Assembly (NCBI GenBank): GCA_944326695.1
Contig: CALVEZ010000028.1
Coordinates: 1-43,806, forward strand
Direction: 5' to 3'
Origin: Candidatus Bilophila faecipullorum
GTDB lineage: Bacteria; Desulfobacterota; Desulfovibrionia; Desulfovibrionales; Desulfovibrionaceae
Length of the DNA: 43,806 bases
The notes under the pieces were generated by a model. That model made no database searches. It had not been told where the DNA came from and worked only from the letters and a program-made list of their open reading frames with translations. The translations under genes and the position numbers were made by a program. Position 1 is the first letter of the stretch, and every line of letters starts with the position of its first letter. Shown here piece after piece: positions 1-9,614 of the stretch.

Positions 1-34
1 TTTTATAACATAGGCAAAGCTTTAAGCTTTTAAG

Positions 35-60
35 AACCTCCCGCCTAGCGGGAGGTTTTC
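35..60 (+). terminator. Rho-independent terminator
   Basis: A perfect 10-bp stem (AACCTCCCGC / GCGGGAGGTT) with a 3-base loop is followed by TTTCTTT. It would end a plus-strand gene lying to the left of the window. Confidence 0.75.
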
Positions 61-69
61 TTTCCATAC

Positions 70-101
70 AAAAAAGCGCCCGGGACATGTCCTCGGGCGC
101 T
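70..101 (-). terminator. Terminator of the TRAP binding-protein gene
   Basis: AGCGCCCG pairs with CGGGCGCT around a self-complementary GGACATGTCC. Read on the minus strand the stem is followed by TTTTTTG. It lies 21 bases past the stop codon of the minus-strand gene to its right. Confidence 0.75.
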
Positions 102-121
102 CGTATCAGGGCTTTAGACCG

Positions 122-1129
122 TTAATTCCAGGCGGGCTTACCACAAGCCTTCAAATAGGCATTGATGGTTTCCTTCCCTCCCACAAAGTCGGCCATTTCC
201 GGCCATACCTTTTCAAGGGCCGCCTTCTTCCAAGCATCTTCGTCCTCCAGTTCGGACACCTGCAGCCCCTGCGCTATAAGCTCCTGTTTGGCAGCGTTGG
301 CTTGCTCTATCTGATACTTGAGGACTTCTTCCTGCGCGTACTGTCCCGCTTCGATCACCAGCTTTTGCAGCTCGGGCTTCAGCTTGCGGAACACGCGCTC
401 GCTGATGACCAGGGGTTGCAACTGATAGGTATAATGCACTTCAGTCAAATACTTCTGGTTGGCTTCATTGAATTTATTGGCTTTGAAGCCGATGTAGCCG
501 TAACACTGGCCGTCGACCACGCCCTGCTGAAGGGCCGTAAAGGTTTCGGACCAAGAAATGGGGGTCGGGCTGCCGCCGAAGGCTTTGTAGGCGGCGATCA
601 GTACAGCGCTTTGCGGGACTCGGAATTTCAGCCCCGCCATATCAGCCATTTTGGTGATGGGGCGCTTGGAATTGGAAATATACCGGAAATCGGTATACGT
701 CCACGTCAGGATGCGGAAGCCCGACTTCGTGGCGTAGGTATTCAGCAGTTCCGCCGCAGCCCCGTTTGTTCCCGTCACCACTTCATCAAGATTGGAGAAA
801 AGATAGGGCAAGGTCAAGAGACCCAAACGCTTTTCAAAAGGCACAAGATTGGCAATCCCGGCTATGGCCAGAGGCAAGGTACCCTTCTGAACGTTGCGCA
901 GACACTCACTTTCGTCGCCAAGCGCCCCGCTGTAGAAACAGACGATCTCGACATCGCCTTTCGTTTTTTCCTCTATATATTTTTTGAAGGACTTCCCGAC
1001 TACGCCCATTTCGGAGTCTTCAGGATCACCCGCCGCCACTTTCAAGGTCAAAGAGGGGGCCGCGGTTGCGCAACCCATCCAGAGAAAAAGAGCCATCAGC
1101 ACCAAAGGAAACATTTTTTGCAGCTTCAT
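122..1129 (-). CDS. TRAP transporter solute-binding protein (DctP family)
   Basis: Periplasmic binding protein of a tripartite ATP-independent periplasmic transporter, which delivers an organic acid or similar small anion to a membrane DctQM pair. From the chosen start the protein has 335 residues, usual for the family. The N-terminus is basic then hydrophobic and ends in an Ala-rich stretch (CATAAPS), typical of a Sec signal peptide; the Cys is in a poor lipobox context. The mature part shows family landmarks: GALGDE, the segment GLKFRVPQ, and WSETFTALQQGVVDGQ, the region with the ligand-binding Arg and the hinge helix. The start at 1129 is preferred over the in-frame upstream codon at 1147 because GAGGAG sits 4 bases before it. 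No dctQ or dctM genes are adjacent, so it is an orphan in this window. Substrate cannot be read from sequence. Confidence 0.9.
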   Translation of the reverse strand: MKLQKMFPLVLMALFLWMGCATAAPSLTLKVAAGDPEDSEMGVVGKSFKKYIEEKTKGDVEIVCFYSGALGDESECLRNVQKGTLPLAIAGIANLVPFEKRLGLLTLPYLFSNLDEVVTGTNGAAAELLNTYATKSGFRILTWTYTDFRYISNSKRPITKMADMAGLKFRVPQSAVLIAAYKAFGGSPTPISWSETFTALQQGVVDGQCYGYIGFKANKFNEANQKYLTEVHYTYQLQPLVISERVFRKLKPELQKLVIEAGQYAQEEVLKYQIEQANAAKQELIAQGLQVSELEDEDAWKKAALEKVWPEMADFVGGKETINAYLKACGKPAWN

Positions 1130-2420
1130 ACGCTCCTCACATTTCAACAGGTTAAATAGAAAAGATTTTTCTTCTCCAGCCCTTCCCTATTAATATATCA
1201 CCTCCATTGCTTGTTTTTCAAAGTTATTGAAATTACTTACTATATTTCAAATAATTACATTAAGTAGTAGTACGAAAATTATTTTTTCCATTAATTACAA
1301 TGTATAATCGTAAAATGAATGGTTAATCATATTTTTATTTTTTCCATGCACGCTCAAAAGGATAACAATGTGTATTTTACTTACCGTATTTTATGAATAT
1401 TTTTGTTTTCATAAAATATTCAATAATTACAATATAAAAATGTAACTATTTCATTTTATTTGTATAAATGATGTATTAGATATATCACTAAAATATAAGA
1501 TTTGTCCAGTTCCAATTTGCCACCTTCAATGGGTGTACACAGGCATTTTCAAGAATTCCCCCTACCCGTGCCAGCCGAAAAAATTGTTTAATATCGATAT
1601 ATAAGGGAATAACCAGAAGACATAATCCTAAGATATTTCTCTGTGATTTTTTTCTTTTTATGATATTTCTCGCCATAAAAAAGGCCCGGCGGCGACATGC
1701 CTTGGGCCTCTCTGTTTACATTTTATCATCAATAATTATACTCTCTTATACCAATCACCTCAAAAGAAAACCTATCAAAAAATTCGTCTTAACTTTTATA
1801 GTATATCAGATATGAAAATCTTTACTCTCTCTTCCGAGACACGGATCGGGGCTCCCCCCCCCAGAAAGACAAGGTGTGTAAATTCATTTGGAGTGAGACT
1901 GGATATCCCAATCCAAAGTCTCTTCTTTTCTTTGGTGGTATAACTGTTCCCTGTAGAATAGCTGCTATTCGGCTCTATTTTACATAATTCCCACCCATTA
2001 GAATATCTAAAACTCCTATGTAAAAGCTTTTTCAGCATTTTTAAAATGTACTGTTATGACTATCTCGACTTTACGGTAGACTAATAGATAAGAGTAAGGA
2101 CCAAAATATTTATTATACTGCTACAGATGACATTGTTTTATATGCATTATAGTGCTCATAATGAGGGAAATAGAGATTTTTCAAAACATGTTTTTCTTTT
2201 AACGTAAACAAAAAAAGGCTTAGATTGAAGGGAGAGCCCGTGTTATATCGTGGGGTCTGAAACATAAAAAGGAAAAAGAGTTAAATTTAAAATATCCTGA
2301 CGAGATACAAAGTTTTTTTTCGAGCCTGAGAGAGCCAGGCATAGTATCTCACAAAGAAATTGCATTTGGCAATAACCAGTTAAAATAAATCATGTTTTAT
2401 CTAGACAACCCCCCTCTTTT
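1130..2420. other. Long AT-rich stretch without a convincing gene
   Basis: About 1.3 kb of markedly AT-rich DNA. Two open frames on the minus strand (62 codons at 1488-1676, 80 codons at 1796-2038) have no recognisable family and poor composition as genes. A good minus-strand terminator at 1677-1709 suggests that something once transcribed leftward from this stretch. It may be a decayed locus or a horizontally acquired remnant. Confidence 0.5.
1677..1709 (-). terminator. Terminator-like hairpin in AT-rich gap
   Basis: AGGCCC pairs with GGGCCT, with an inner GGC/GCC, and on the minus strand it is followed by TTTTTTA. No convincing gene ends here; the only open frame just upstream (1796-2038, minus) is unrecognised. 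Confidence 0.55.
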
Positions 2421-2449
2421 TTGCTAATACCTCCCTCTGGTATTATATA
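2421..2449 (+). promoter_or_regulatory. Possible sigma-70 promoter for nhaC-iadA
   Basis: TTGCTA, 17 bases, TATATA, about 97 bases before the nhaC start. The -35 box is weak and the region is AT-rich, so chance matches are likely. Confidence 0.35.
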
Positions 2450-2545
2450 TAGCGTTCCTTGCTGTATATGCTCTTTAGGAATGGGAGTATTCTTTATTCA
2501 CCTTCATCCTGTATCAGTGATACCCACGTAATCTGAGGAGGATTC

Positions 2546-3976
2546 ATGACTAGCGGCCATAAGAAACCATCCTTTCCTTTTGCCATCACCTGCCTGTTGC
2601 TGATCATCGGCCTCATCGCAGGCGGCATCATGTTTTTCAAACTTCAACTGGCGCTCCTTATGATGAGCGGCTGGGTCGTTTGCGCCATCATGGGCAAATT
2701 TCTCGGCTATACCTATGAAGACCTGGAAGCGGGCGCCTTCGAGCTTATCCAGAAGGCTATGGGCGCCTGCATCATCCTCGTATGCGTAGGGGCGCTTATC
2801 GGAGCCTGGATATCCGCCGGCACCGTACCGGTTATGATCTATGCGGGTCTTAAAATCATCTCTCCCAGCATCTTTCTGGTGACGAGCCTCATCGTTTGTT
2901 CACTCACCTCCATCTTTACCGGGACGTCATGGGGGACTATCGGAACGGTCGGCGTCGCGCTTATGGGCATCGGGGCGGGCCTTGGTTTTGATCCCGGCAT
3001 GACGGCGGCCACCATCATCTGCGGCTCCTTCTTCGGCGACAAGATGTCGCCTCTTTCCGATACCACCAACATGGCCGCCGCCGTCACCGGCACCCCGCTC
3101 TTCCGCCACATCCGCCATATGTGGTTTACCATTACCCCGGCCTATGTCGTTACGTTCATTATCTACCTTTTCATCGGCTTCAAGCAGACTCCCGAGGCTA
3201 TGGCCCCGGACCAGATCAACGCTATCCTCGACGGCCTCTCCCAGCACTTCAATCTGGGCGTCGGAGCCGTCATTCCCATGCTGCTCGTACTGGTCATGCT
3301 GCTCAAGCGCTGCAGCCCCATCCTTTCCATCATAGCGGGGGCCCTGTGCGGCGTGATCGTGGCCGTGCTCTGTAACGGCATAGAAGTGACGGCCGCTTTC
3401 AATTCCATGTGGGGTGGCTTCAAGGGAGATTTCACGGATGCGCCCATGCTGGCCAAACTGCTGAATCGCGGCGGCGTCACCAGTATGCTCAACATCATGT
3501 GCCTCGTTGTGCTTGCCTGTGGGCTCGGCGGTATGCTTCGCCGCATGGGAGTCATCGACGTGGCTCTGGAACCGCTGGCGAAATGGGCCAACAGCGGCTT
3601 CAAGCTGGTCCTTTCCACCCTTATCGTCGGTTATGGCACCCTGATGCTCACTGCTGCCATCTACTTCAGCATCGTCATGACCGGTACGCTCATGGCTCCG
3701 GTGTTCCGGCGTCAGGGCTTCCGTTCGGAGAACTGCTCGCGCGTTGTGGAAGACGCCAGTACCCTTGGAGGCCCCCTCGTTCCTTGGGCCAACAACGCCC
3801 TTTTCCCGATGGCGACACTGGGCGTGGCCTATCTGGACTATATCCCCTATGTCTACCTGCTCTTCCTCACGCCCTGCTTCTCGCTGCTGTACGGCTTGTT
3901 CAACATCACCATGACGCGCCTGAGCCCCGAAGAAGTAGAAGAGGAAAAGAAAGAACGCGAAGGCCTTGCCGCCTGA
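2546..3976 (+). CDS. nhaC: NhaC-family Na+/H+ antiporter
   Basis: Inner-membrane secondary transporter of the NhaC family, whose members exchange Na+ for H+ or couple organic-acid exchange (for example MleN). The 476-residue protein is almost wholly hydrophobic with about a dozen membrane segments. The family signature is clear: GTSWGTIGTVG near residue 126 and FFGDKMSPLSDTTN near residue 162, the polar, ion-binding part of NhaC proteins. An excellent ribosome site (GAGGAGG) precedes the ATG by 5 bases. The next gene, isoaspartyl dipeptidase, begins 25 bases after its stop, so the two are probably one operon. That pairing allows the alternative that it moves an amino acid or a peptide-derived solute rather than acting in Na+ homeostasis; this is inference only. 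Confidence 0.9.
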   Translation: MTSGHKKPSFPFAITCLLLIIGLIAGGIMFFKLQLALLMMSGWVVCAIMGKFLGYTYEDLEAGAFELIQKAMGACIILVCVGALIGAWISAGTVPVMIYAGLKIISPSIFLVTSLIVCSLTSIFTGTSWGTIGTVGVALMGIGAGLGFDPGMTAATIICGSFFGDKMSPLSDTTNMAAAVTGTPLFRHIRHMWFTITPAYVVTFIIYLFIGFKQTPEAMAPDQINAILDGLSQHFNLGVGAVIPMLLVLVMLLKRCSPILSIIAGALCGVIVAVLCNGIEVTAAFNSMWGGFKGDFTDAPMLAKLLNRGGVTSMLNIMCLVVLACGLGGMLRRMGVIDVALEPLAKWANSGFKLVLSTLIVGYGTLMLTAAIYFSIVMTGTLMAPVFRRQGFRSENCSRVVEDASTLGGPLVPWANNALFPMATLGVAYLDYIPYVYLLFLTPCFSLLYGLFNITMTRLSPEEVEEEKKEREGLAA

Positions 3977-4001
3977 TTGCTCTCAACCGCACGAGGACAG
4001 C

Positions 4002-5177
4002 ATGAATATAGCCATTATAAGGAATGCCGACATCTATTCCCCGGAAAGACGGGGAAAAGGCAACATCCTCATCATTAATGATAAAATCGCCGCGCTGGGG
4101 CCGGACGTGGAACTCCCGTCGTGGGCGTGCGATCCCATCGAAGTGGACGCCAAAGGACAAATGGCGACCCCCGGCCTCATAGACGGACATGTCCATATCA
4201 CGGGGGGCGGCGGCGAAGCCGGTTTCCACACGCAGGTACCGCCTCTTCCCCTTTCCGTACCCGTCACGGGAGGCGTCACAACCATAGGCGGCCTGCTCGG
4301 TACGGACGGCATCACCCGTCATGTGGACAATGTGCTGGCCAAGGCGTATTCGCTGGAAGAAGAAGGGCTTTCCACCTTCATTATGACCGGAGGCTATCCT
4401 TTGCCTTCACCGACGCTGACAGGTTCGGTGCAACGCGATTTCGCGTACGTCCCCAAAGTGCGCGGCGCCAAGGTAGCCATTGCCGATCATCGCGTCGCCC
4501 CGGTCAGCACGCAGCAGTTGGCGGCCCTCGCCACGGATGCCCGTGTGGGCGGCATGCTGCGCGGCATTGTGGGGATGCTCGTTATTCACATCGGCGCGTC
4601 GGCGGAGGGTCTCTCGCGTATCTTTGAAGTGCTGGATCACTGTCCCTATCTGGGGCGGCACCTGATCGCTACCCACATCAACCGCTCTCCCCTCGCCTTC
4701 ACCCAATCCGAAGAGCTGGCCTCAAGAGGCGGCTTCATGGACATTTCCTCCGGCCTCAACGCCCAGACCCTTGGACCGGATTGTCTCAAACCCTCGGCGG
4801 CCATCGCCCGGGCCATAAAGGATGGCGTCCCTGTGGAACACATCCTCATGAGTTCCGACGGCTACGGAAGCGCCGCCCGTTACGACGACAACGGCAATGT
4901 GGATGGCCTCGTCGCCTCCGATCTCCACACCCTGGCCGAGGAATTCCGCGATTTGGTATTGACCGAAAACATAGCTGTGGAAACGGCCTTGTTGCCGATC
5001 ACCCGGAACGTAGCCAAGGCCTTCTCTCTGCATCCTGCCAAAGGCGAACTCGCCCCCGGCAGTGATGCCGACATCCTCATCTGGGACCAGGATTTGCGCC
5101 CGCACAGCCTGTTCGCACGCGGCGCGCTGCTGCTGCGTGAAGGCAAGCTCCTGCGCAAGGGCACGTTTGAAATGTAA
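4002..5177 (+). CDS. iadA: Isoaspartyl (beta-aspartyl) dipeptidase
   Basis: Cytosolic amidohydrolase-fold metallopeptidase that splits dipeptides with an N-terminal isoaspartyl residue, which arise from protein ageing. The chosen product has 391 residues, against about 390 for the E. coli enzyme. Landmarks in order: ATPGLIDGHVHITGGGGE (first metal-binding His pair), GGVTTIGGLLGTDG, the KVAIADHR segment, THINR (metal His), and SSDGYGS carrying the catalytic Asp. The ATG at 4002 has GAGGA upstream; the longer in-frame start at 3966 would overlap nhaC and adds only residues that do not fit the family N-terminus. It follows nhaC closely and is followed by a strong terminator, so it ends the operon. 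Confidence 0.93.
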   Translation: MNIAIIRNADIYSPERRGKGNILIINDKIAALGPDVELPSWACDPIEVDAKGQMATPGLIDGHVHITGGGGEAGFHTQVPPLPLSVPVTGGVTTIGGLLGTDGITRHVDNVLAKAYSLEEEGLSTFIMTGGYPLPSPTLTGSVQRDFAYVPKVRGAKVAIADHRVAPVSTQQLAALATDARVGGMLRGIVGMLVIHIGASAEGLSRIFEVLDHCPYLGRHLIATHINRSPLAFTQSEELASRGGFMDISSGLNAQTLGPDCLKPSAAIARAIKDGVPVEHILMSSDGYGSAARYDDNGNVDGLVASDLHTLAEEFRDLVLTENIAVETALLPITRNVAKAFSLHPAKGELAPGSDADILIWDQDLRPHSLFARGALLLREGKLLRKGTFEM

Positions 5178-5204
5178 GGTCCCTCGCATCACAAAATGAA
5201 AAAG

Positions 5205-5238
5205 CCCCGCCGGGATGACCCGGAGGGGCTTTGTTTTT
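5205..5238. terminator. Bidirectional terminator after iadA
   Basis: AAAGCCCC pairs with GGGGCTTT, extended by an inner CCGGG/CCCGG pairing. A T-run follows on the plus strand (TTTGTTTTT) and also on the minus strand (TTTTTCATT), so it can serve both iadA and the leftward operon that ends at 5428. Confidence 0.85.
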
Positions 5239-5324
5239 CCAAAAAGAAGCATCTGAAGAGCATGACGGTTTCTCACCGTTCTCTCCGCCGCGCCTCCACA
5301 CTGGCGCAAACAGAATCTCATCTT

Positions 5325-5345
5325 GATGGGGGGACATTCCCCATC
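5325..5345. other. Small inverted repeat downstream of pgpA
   Basis: GATGGGG pairs with CCCCATC around a 7-base loop. No T-run follows on either strand. It may add to transcript ending or stability after pgpA; no other feature is visible in 5239-5427. Confidence 0.3.
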
Positions 5346-5427
5346 TATCGAAAAGCACCTTACCGCTTAATGGGCAAGGGCGGTCCCTCTTTCCATAGAC
5401 AACGAGAAGTGTTTTTCTTTCCCCTGA

Positions 5428-5898
5428 CTAAAACGAAGGAAGCAAGTCCCCGATCCACAGCAGCCCCATGACCAGCAAGGCCTGCAAACCCGCCATAACG
5501 TCGTCGATCATGACCCCGTATCCGTCAGGGAGCCAGCTTTCCGAGGCATGGACGGGCCACGGCTTCCACATATCGAAGACTCGGAAAAGCAGAAAGGCCA
5601 GCCCGATGGTCCCCCAACCGGGCCGAGTGAAAGGCAGAAGGACCAGCCACATGCCCAGCAGTTCATCAATGACGATCTCGCCGGGGTCCTTGCGGCCAAG
5701 GAGTTGTTCCCCGCGAGTGGCAGCCATGCCCCCGAGCCAGAAAACAAGGACGAGAACCACGGCCCTCGCCCATAAGGGGAGGGGAAGAAAGAGAAAAGGC
5801 GCGAGCAATGCAGCCAAGGCCGATCCACAGGTGCCGGGCATGACCGGTGAAAGCCCCGCAAATCCCAGACGGCAGACCGCCAGAATAAAGGCATCCAT
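5428..5898 (-). CDS. pgpA: Phosphatidylglycerophosphatase A
   Basis: Membrane lipid phosphatase that removes phosphate from phosphatidylglycerol phosphate in phospholipid synthesis. The 156-residue protein has the PgpA signature: SPVMPGTCGS near the N-terminus, KDPGEIVIDELLGMW around residue 70, FRVFDMWKPWP around residue 105, and GVMIDDVMAG near the end; the acidic residues of these motifs bind the metal. Hydrophobic stretches lie between them. Its ATG overlaps the thyX stop by one base (TGATG), so translation is probably coupled. It is the last gene of the ruvAB-thyX-pgpA run. Confidence 0.93.
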   Translation of the reverse strand: MDAFILAVCRLGFAGLSPVMPGTCGSALAALLAPFLFLPLPLWARAVVLVLVFWLGGMAATRGEQLLGRKDPGEIVIDELLGMWLVLLPFTRPGWGTIGLAFLLFRVFDMWKPWPVHASESWLPDGYGVMIDDVMAGLQALLVMGLLWIGDLLPSF

Positions 5899-6638
5899 CA
5901 GGCCCCGCCCTCCTTACGGACCGGGAAACGGCCACAACAAAACTTTTCCCCTTCCGGGCAATAGCGCAACCGTTCGCACTTGGCCCCGGCGACCATGAAG
6001 ACTTCGGGCAGTACATCCCGGCACAAGGCCAGCATGGCGTCCGCCACATGCCGGATTTCCCATTGTGCACGGCGGCAGCAGCGGTGCTCGAAAAAATTGA
6101 GCAGGGAACGGCAATTCATGGTCACCACTATATTGCTCGCCGTGGCTTGCGGCAATACGAAACGGGCGTCCTCATTGGCCTTCGAGCCCGTGCGCCCCGC
6201 TACCTCAAGAATGGCCTTGAGCTCGCGGTAGGCGGAGCCGATCTCAGCCATGACGCCTTCAAAACGGGCCAAAGCCTCGGGATGTTTCTTGATTTCGGGT
6301 GGGATCACATAGTCGAAATCCGAACCATCAACATAGCGCTGGCTCTGCTGCGAATAGGAGGCGATGCGGTGGCGTACAAGCTGGTGCGTGAGGGCACGCG
6401 ACACGCCGCTCAGCGCGAAAGTAAAGCTGACGTGTTCCACCGGGCTTGCATGGCCCGATTCCAAAATGGCCGCCACAAACGCGGCCTGTTTTTCTTTGGA
6501 AATGTCCCCTGCGAGCAGCCGGGGCCACATATCGGCCACCTGCCCGTCATGATAACATTGCCGGAAGGCGGCGTAGATAAGGGACAGGGGTTCTGGCGTA
6601 TGGGCAAGCAATTCCACGCGAGGCTGGACGACGGGCAT
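5898..6638 (-). CDS. thyX: Flavin-dependent thymidylate synthase
   Basis: Makes dTMP from dUMP using methylene-tetrahydrofolate and reduced FAD. The ThyX motif RHRxxSxxxxSxR is present (RHRIASYSQQSQRY, around residue 91 of the chosen product), and HASPVEH, a FAD/substrate site common in the family, lies before it. RSLLNFFEHRC is the usual C-terminal core. The protein ends in an unusual Cys-containing tail (CERLRYCPEG..CCGR). The ATG at 6638 has GGAG about 7 bases upstream; a TTG at 6650 in the same frame would add four residues but has no ribosome site. The product is then 246 residues. The gene starts 12 bases after the ruvB stop. Confidence 0.95.
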   Translation of the reverse strand: MPVVQPRVELLAHTPEPLSLIYAAFRQCYHDGQVADMWPRLLAGDISKEKQAAFVAAILESGHASPVEHVSFTFALSGVSRALTHQLVRHRIASYSQQSQRYVDGSDFDYVIPPEIKKHPEALARFEGVMAEIGSAYRELKAILEVAGRTGSKANEDARFVLPQATASNIVVTMNCRSLLNFFEHRCCRRAQWEIRHVADAMLALCRDVLPEVFMVAGAKCERLRYCPEGEKFCCGRFPVRKEGGA

Positions 6639-6650
6639 ATTTTTCTCCAA

Positions 6651-7679
6651 TTAACCAAGCATATTGAGATGTTTATAGGCTTTTGCCGTCGCCATGCGCC
6701 CGCGTGAGGTGCGTTTGAGAAAGCCGCATTGGATGAGGTAGGGCTCGTAAATGTCCTCAATCGTACGTACTTCTTCCGAACAGGCCACCGCCAGCGTCTT
6801 GACCCCGACGGGACCGCCCCCGTAGATGTCCACGAGTACGCGCAGAAGCTTGCGGTCCATCTGATCAAGCCCGTTCTCGTCCACATCCATGCGATGAAGG
6901 GCGTGCGCGGCCTGCTCCTCGTCCACGACGCCCGATCCGTAAACCGCGGCAAAATCACGCACCCGGCGCAGCAGCCGGTTGGCAATACGCGGCGTCCCGC
7001 GCGAACGCCGCCCGATCTCCAGAGCGCCTTTTTCCGTGATCGGCACGCCCAGAATCCGCGCCGAACGCCTAACCACGCGGGACAGCTCTTCGGGCGTGTA
7101 AAACTCCAGACGGCTGATAATGCCGAAACGGTCGCGCAGGGGAGAAGACAAAAGGCCAATGCGGGTCGTCGCCCCCACCAGCGTGAAGGGTTCGAGATCG
7201 ATTTTGACGGTCCGGGCGGCGGGCCCCTGCCCGATGAGCAGATCGAGTTTGTAGTCCTCCAGCGCGGGGTAGAGGATTTCTTCCACCGCGATGGGCATAC
7301 GGTGGATTTCGTCCACAAAGAGGATGTCGTGTCGCGAGAGGTTGGTCAGGATAGCGGCCAAATCGCCGCTGCGCTCCAGCACCGGACCGGAAGTGCACAC
7401 AAGATTGACGCCCAGCTCGGCGGCCATAATCTGCGCCAAGGTGGTTTTCCCAAGGCCGGGGTTACCGTAAAAAAGCACATGATCCATAGCCTGACCACGC
7501 TCTCGGGCGGCATTAAGGAAAACGCGCAAATTGGCCCGTAATTCCTCTTGGCCGATGAAATCCTCCAGACGGGAGGGCCGGATATTGTCTTCGGACGCCG
7601 TTCCGGACTCGGGAGCCGACAGTTCCTTGGCCAAATCCGGGGGAGACGAAAAGGGAGGCATCTTGTTGGGGTCGATCAT
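6651..7679 (-). CDS. ruvB: Holliday junction branch-migration ATPase RuvB
   Basis: AAA+ motor of the RuvABC complex that moves Holliday junctions during recombination and repair. The 342-residue protein matches the usual length. Motifs: the N-terminal [11 protein letters not shown], Walker [12 protein letters not shown] around residue 70, Walker B LFVDEIHR, sensor GATTRIG, the arginine-finger region LRDRFG, and the winged-helix end with GRMATAKAY. Its ATG shares one base with the ruvA stop (TAATG), indicating coupled translation. Confidence 0.97.
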   Translation of the reverse strand: MIDPNKMPPFSSPPDLAKELSAPESGTASEDNIRPSRLEDFIGQEELRANLRVFLNAARERGQAMDHVLFYGNPGLGKTTLAQIMAAELGVNLVCTSGPVLERSGDLAAILTNLSRHDILFVDEIHRMPIAVEEILYPALEDYKLDLLIGQGPAARTVKIDLEPFTLVGATTRIGLLSSPLRDRFGIISRLEFYTPEELSRVVRRSARILGVPITEKGALEIGRRSRGTPRIANRLLRRVRDFAAVYGSGVVDEEQAAHALHRMDVDENGLDQMDRKLLRVLVDIYGGGPVGVKTLAVACSEEVRTIEDIYEPYLIQCGFLKRTSRGRMATAKAYKHLNMLG

Positions 7680-8290
7680 TATTTCTGCCGTTCGCGGGCA
7701 AGGGCTTTCAGAGCCGCACGCAGGGCCTCGCTGACCTCAAGATCAGGTTCCTCGTGCAGGATGTTTTTCAGGACGGGCGCGGCTTCCGCCTCGGCGTATC
7801 CCAGCCCTTCAAGGCCGTTCAACGCATCCCGGTAGACACTGCCGGGCACGCCCAACTGGAGGACAGCCGCAGCGGGCATGTCTTCCGTCTTCAATTTGTA
7901 CTTGAGTTCCAAGAAGATATGCTGGGCACTCTTTTTGCCGATCCCGGAAACCTGCGTCAAGGCCAATACATCGTCCTCGACAACCAGCCGCCGCAGATCG
8001 GCGGGTCGGAACGCGGAGAGAATACCGAGAGCGGTACGCGCTCCAACCTTGGAAATGGAAATAAGCACCAGAAACGTCTGCCGTTCGTCCCACGTTTCAA
8101 AGCCGTACAATTCCTGCGCGTCCTCGCGCACGATATGGCAGGTATAGAAACGGACAAGGCTCCCGCGTGCGGGCAAGGCGAGCAGCGTCTGCTGCGGCAC
8201 GAAGACCTCATAGCCGACGCCGCCCTCGGTGACGACGACGCAGGCGTTGGCGCACACTTCCGCCAATCGCCCTTCGATATAGGCAATCAT
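7679..8290 (-). CDS. ruvA: Holliday junction DNA-binding protein RuvA
   Basis: Tetrameric junction-binding partner of RuvB. The 203-residue product begins MIAYIEGRL, the standard RuvA start, and has the OB-fold domain, then two helix-hairpin-helix segments ([16 protein letters not shown] is the second), then a flexible linker and the small C-terminal domain III that contacts RuvB. First gene of the ruvAB-thyX-pgpA run. No ruvC is visible in the window. Confidence 0.95.
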   Translation of the reverse strand: MIAYIEGRLAEVCANACVVVTEGGVGYEVFVPQQTLLALPARGSLVRFYTCHIVREDAQELYGFETWDERQTFLVLISISKVGARTALGILSAFRPADLRRLVVEDDVLALTQVSGIGKKSAQHIFLELKYKLKTEDMPAAAVLQLGVPGSVYRDALNGLEGLGYAEAEAAPVLKNILHEEPDLEVSEALRAALKALARERQK

Positions 8291-8540
8291 GGGTAGGTTT
8301 CTCCCTGTTTGAGCGGCGACGCACGAAGGACGCAGCCAAACGCAGGATAGCCCAAAGCGGACAAAGAGGAAAGAGCGGATTCCCGGACTCAGTTTTCAGG
8401 AAACCGCCGACCGTACAAAACCACTTATTTTCAAGAGCTAAGAAGAGAAAGGCATAGCGGAACACCTTTAAGAGGCTTTCCTCACCTTACCACCTTATGG
8501 TGAGGCGGTTGAACGACAGGCGGAGGAACGGAGGCCGAAC

Positions 8541-9614
8541 CTAAGGCCCCATCCATCCCTTGGACGGTGCGATCACGGTCAGCGTCCCGTCCTTTCCGCG
8601 TGCAAGGCGGCCCCTAATCCGGGACAGACGCCGCAGAGGACTCCCACAGGCACAAGGGCCCGGGAGCATGGAGGCAAGGTCTCCCGTCCGGTAGCGTATG
8701 AGCGGCATGGCACGCCGCGTCAGGGTGGTAAAAACCACTTCGCCGGGCGTCCCGTCAGGCACGGGTTCCCCGGAAAATGGATCGATCACTTCCCAGTACA
8801 GATCGGCCTCGCGCAGATGATAGCCGTCATGAGACGGGCACTCCACCCCGCCGCCGTAGCCCGTTTCCGTCAGACCATAATGATCAAAGACCGCGCATCC
8901 CCAACGCGCGGCAAGCGCGCCGCGTACATCATCCGGCAAAGGTTCGGCGCTGGACAGCACCGCGCGTAAGTTCGGAGGACTTTCCAGTCCCTCCAGCAAA
9001 CGCCGCAATTGCGAAGGGGCGGCCACAAGGCATTGCGGGCGGTACCGTTCCACTTCCTTCCGGAAAAGCTTGGGGTCCGCCGCCGGATCGCCGGGAATGC
9101 CGCGCGCCCCGATGCGCGGCAGGGCTCGGCGCAGCAAATCCGCCACGCCGTCAGGCCGTTCCGCTCCCGGCAAGAGAATGAGCACGCTATCCCCGGCCCG
9201 GACCAACACGCTGATGCCGTGGGCAAAAAAATCAAGCGTGCTCTCCAGATCATCCGCAGCAAAGGCCAAACGCTTGGGTATCCCGGTCGTTCCGGAAGTG
9301 GAAAGGGTGACGATGCGGGCAATTTCATCCAATGGCACGCAGAGAAAACGTCCGCCATCCCGCTTGATATCCGCCGCCTCGGTTAAGGGAATTTCGGCCA
9401 CATCGAAAGGCTCGCGGGGCCACATCCCCGTCTCAATCAGGTCGCCCCGCCGTTCAAAAAGGCCGGCCAGCCGCTTCCGGTAAAAGACGCCGTTTCTCCG
9501 AACATGGCGCAACACGGCATTGAAACGCGCCAACTGGACACGCAGCACGCTCTGAGGAGTGGCCGCATCAAGCCCACAACGGTGAGCAATCCAGCCGTCC
9601 AGAAAAGGAGACAT
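8541..9614 (-). CDS. AMP-dependent CoA ligase-like protein (PaaK-like)
   Basis: Adenylate-forming enzyme related to phenylacetate-CoA ligase, which activates a carboxylic acid as an acyl-AMP and passes it to CoA. Visible motifs are the nucleotide-binding loop STSGTTGIPK (residues 105-114), YGLTETGYG around residue 245, and RYRTGD around residue 320. At 357 residues it is shorter than typical PaaK (about 430), and little of the usual C-terminal lid domain is present, so full ligase activity is uncertain. Its start overlaps the stop of the radical SAM gene by one base. Gene order suggests the family called DVU_1553 AMP-dependent CoA ligase in Desulfovibrio annotation (from memory). Substrate unknown; the aldehyde oxidoreductase at the head of the cluster would supply a carboxylic acid, which is an inference worth noting. 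Confidence 0.8.
   Translation of the reverse strand: MSPFLDGWIAHRCGLDAATPQSVLRVQLARFNAVLRHVRRNGVFYRKRLAGLFERRGDLIETGMWPREPFDVAEIPLTEAADIKRDGGRFLCVPLDEIARIVTLSTSGTTGIPKRLAFAADDLESTLDFFAHGISVLVRAGDSVLILLPGAERPDGVADLLRRALPRIGARGIPGDPAADPKLFRKEVERYRPQCLVAAPSQLRRLLEGLESPPNLRAVLSSAEPLPDDVRGALAARWGCAVFDHYGLTETGYGGGVECPSHDGYHLREADLYWEVIDPFSGEPVPDGTPGEVVFTTLTRRAMPLIRYRTGDLASMLPGPCACGSPLRRLSRIRGRLARGKDGTLTVIAPSKGWMGP

Noticed and set aside
1488..2038. Two short minus-strand frames in the AT-rich gap
   Set aside because: No family, no clear ribosome sites, and composition of non-coding AT-rich DNA.
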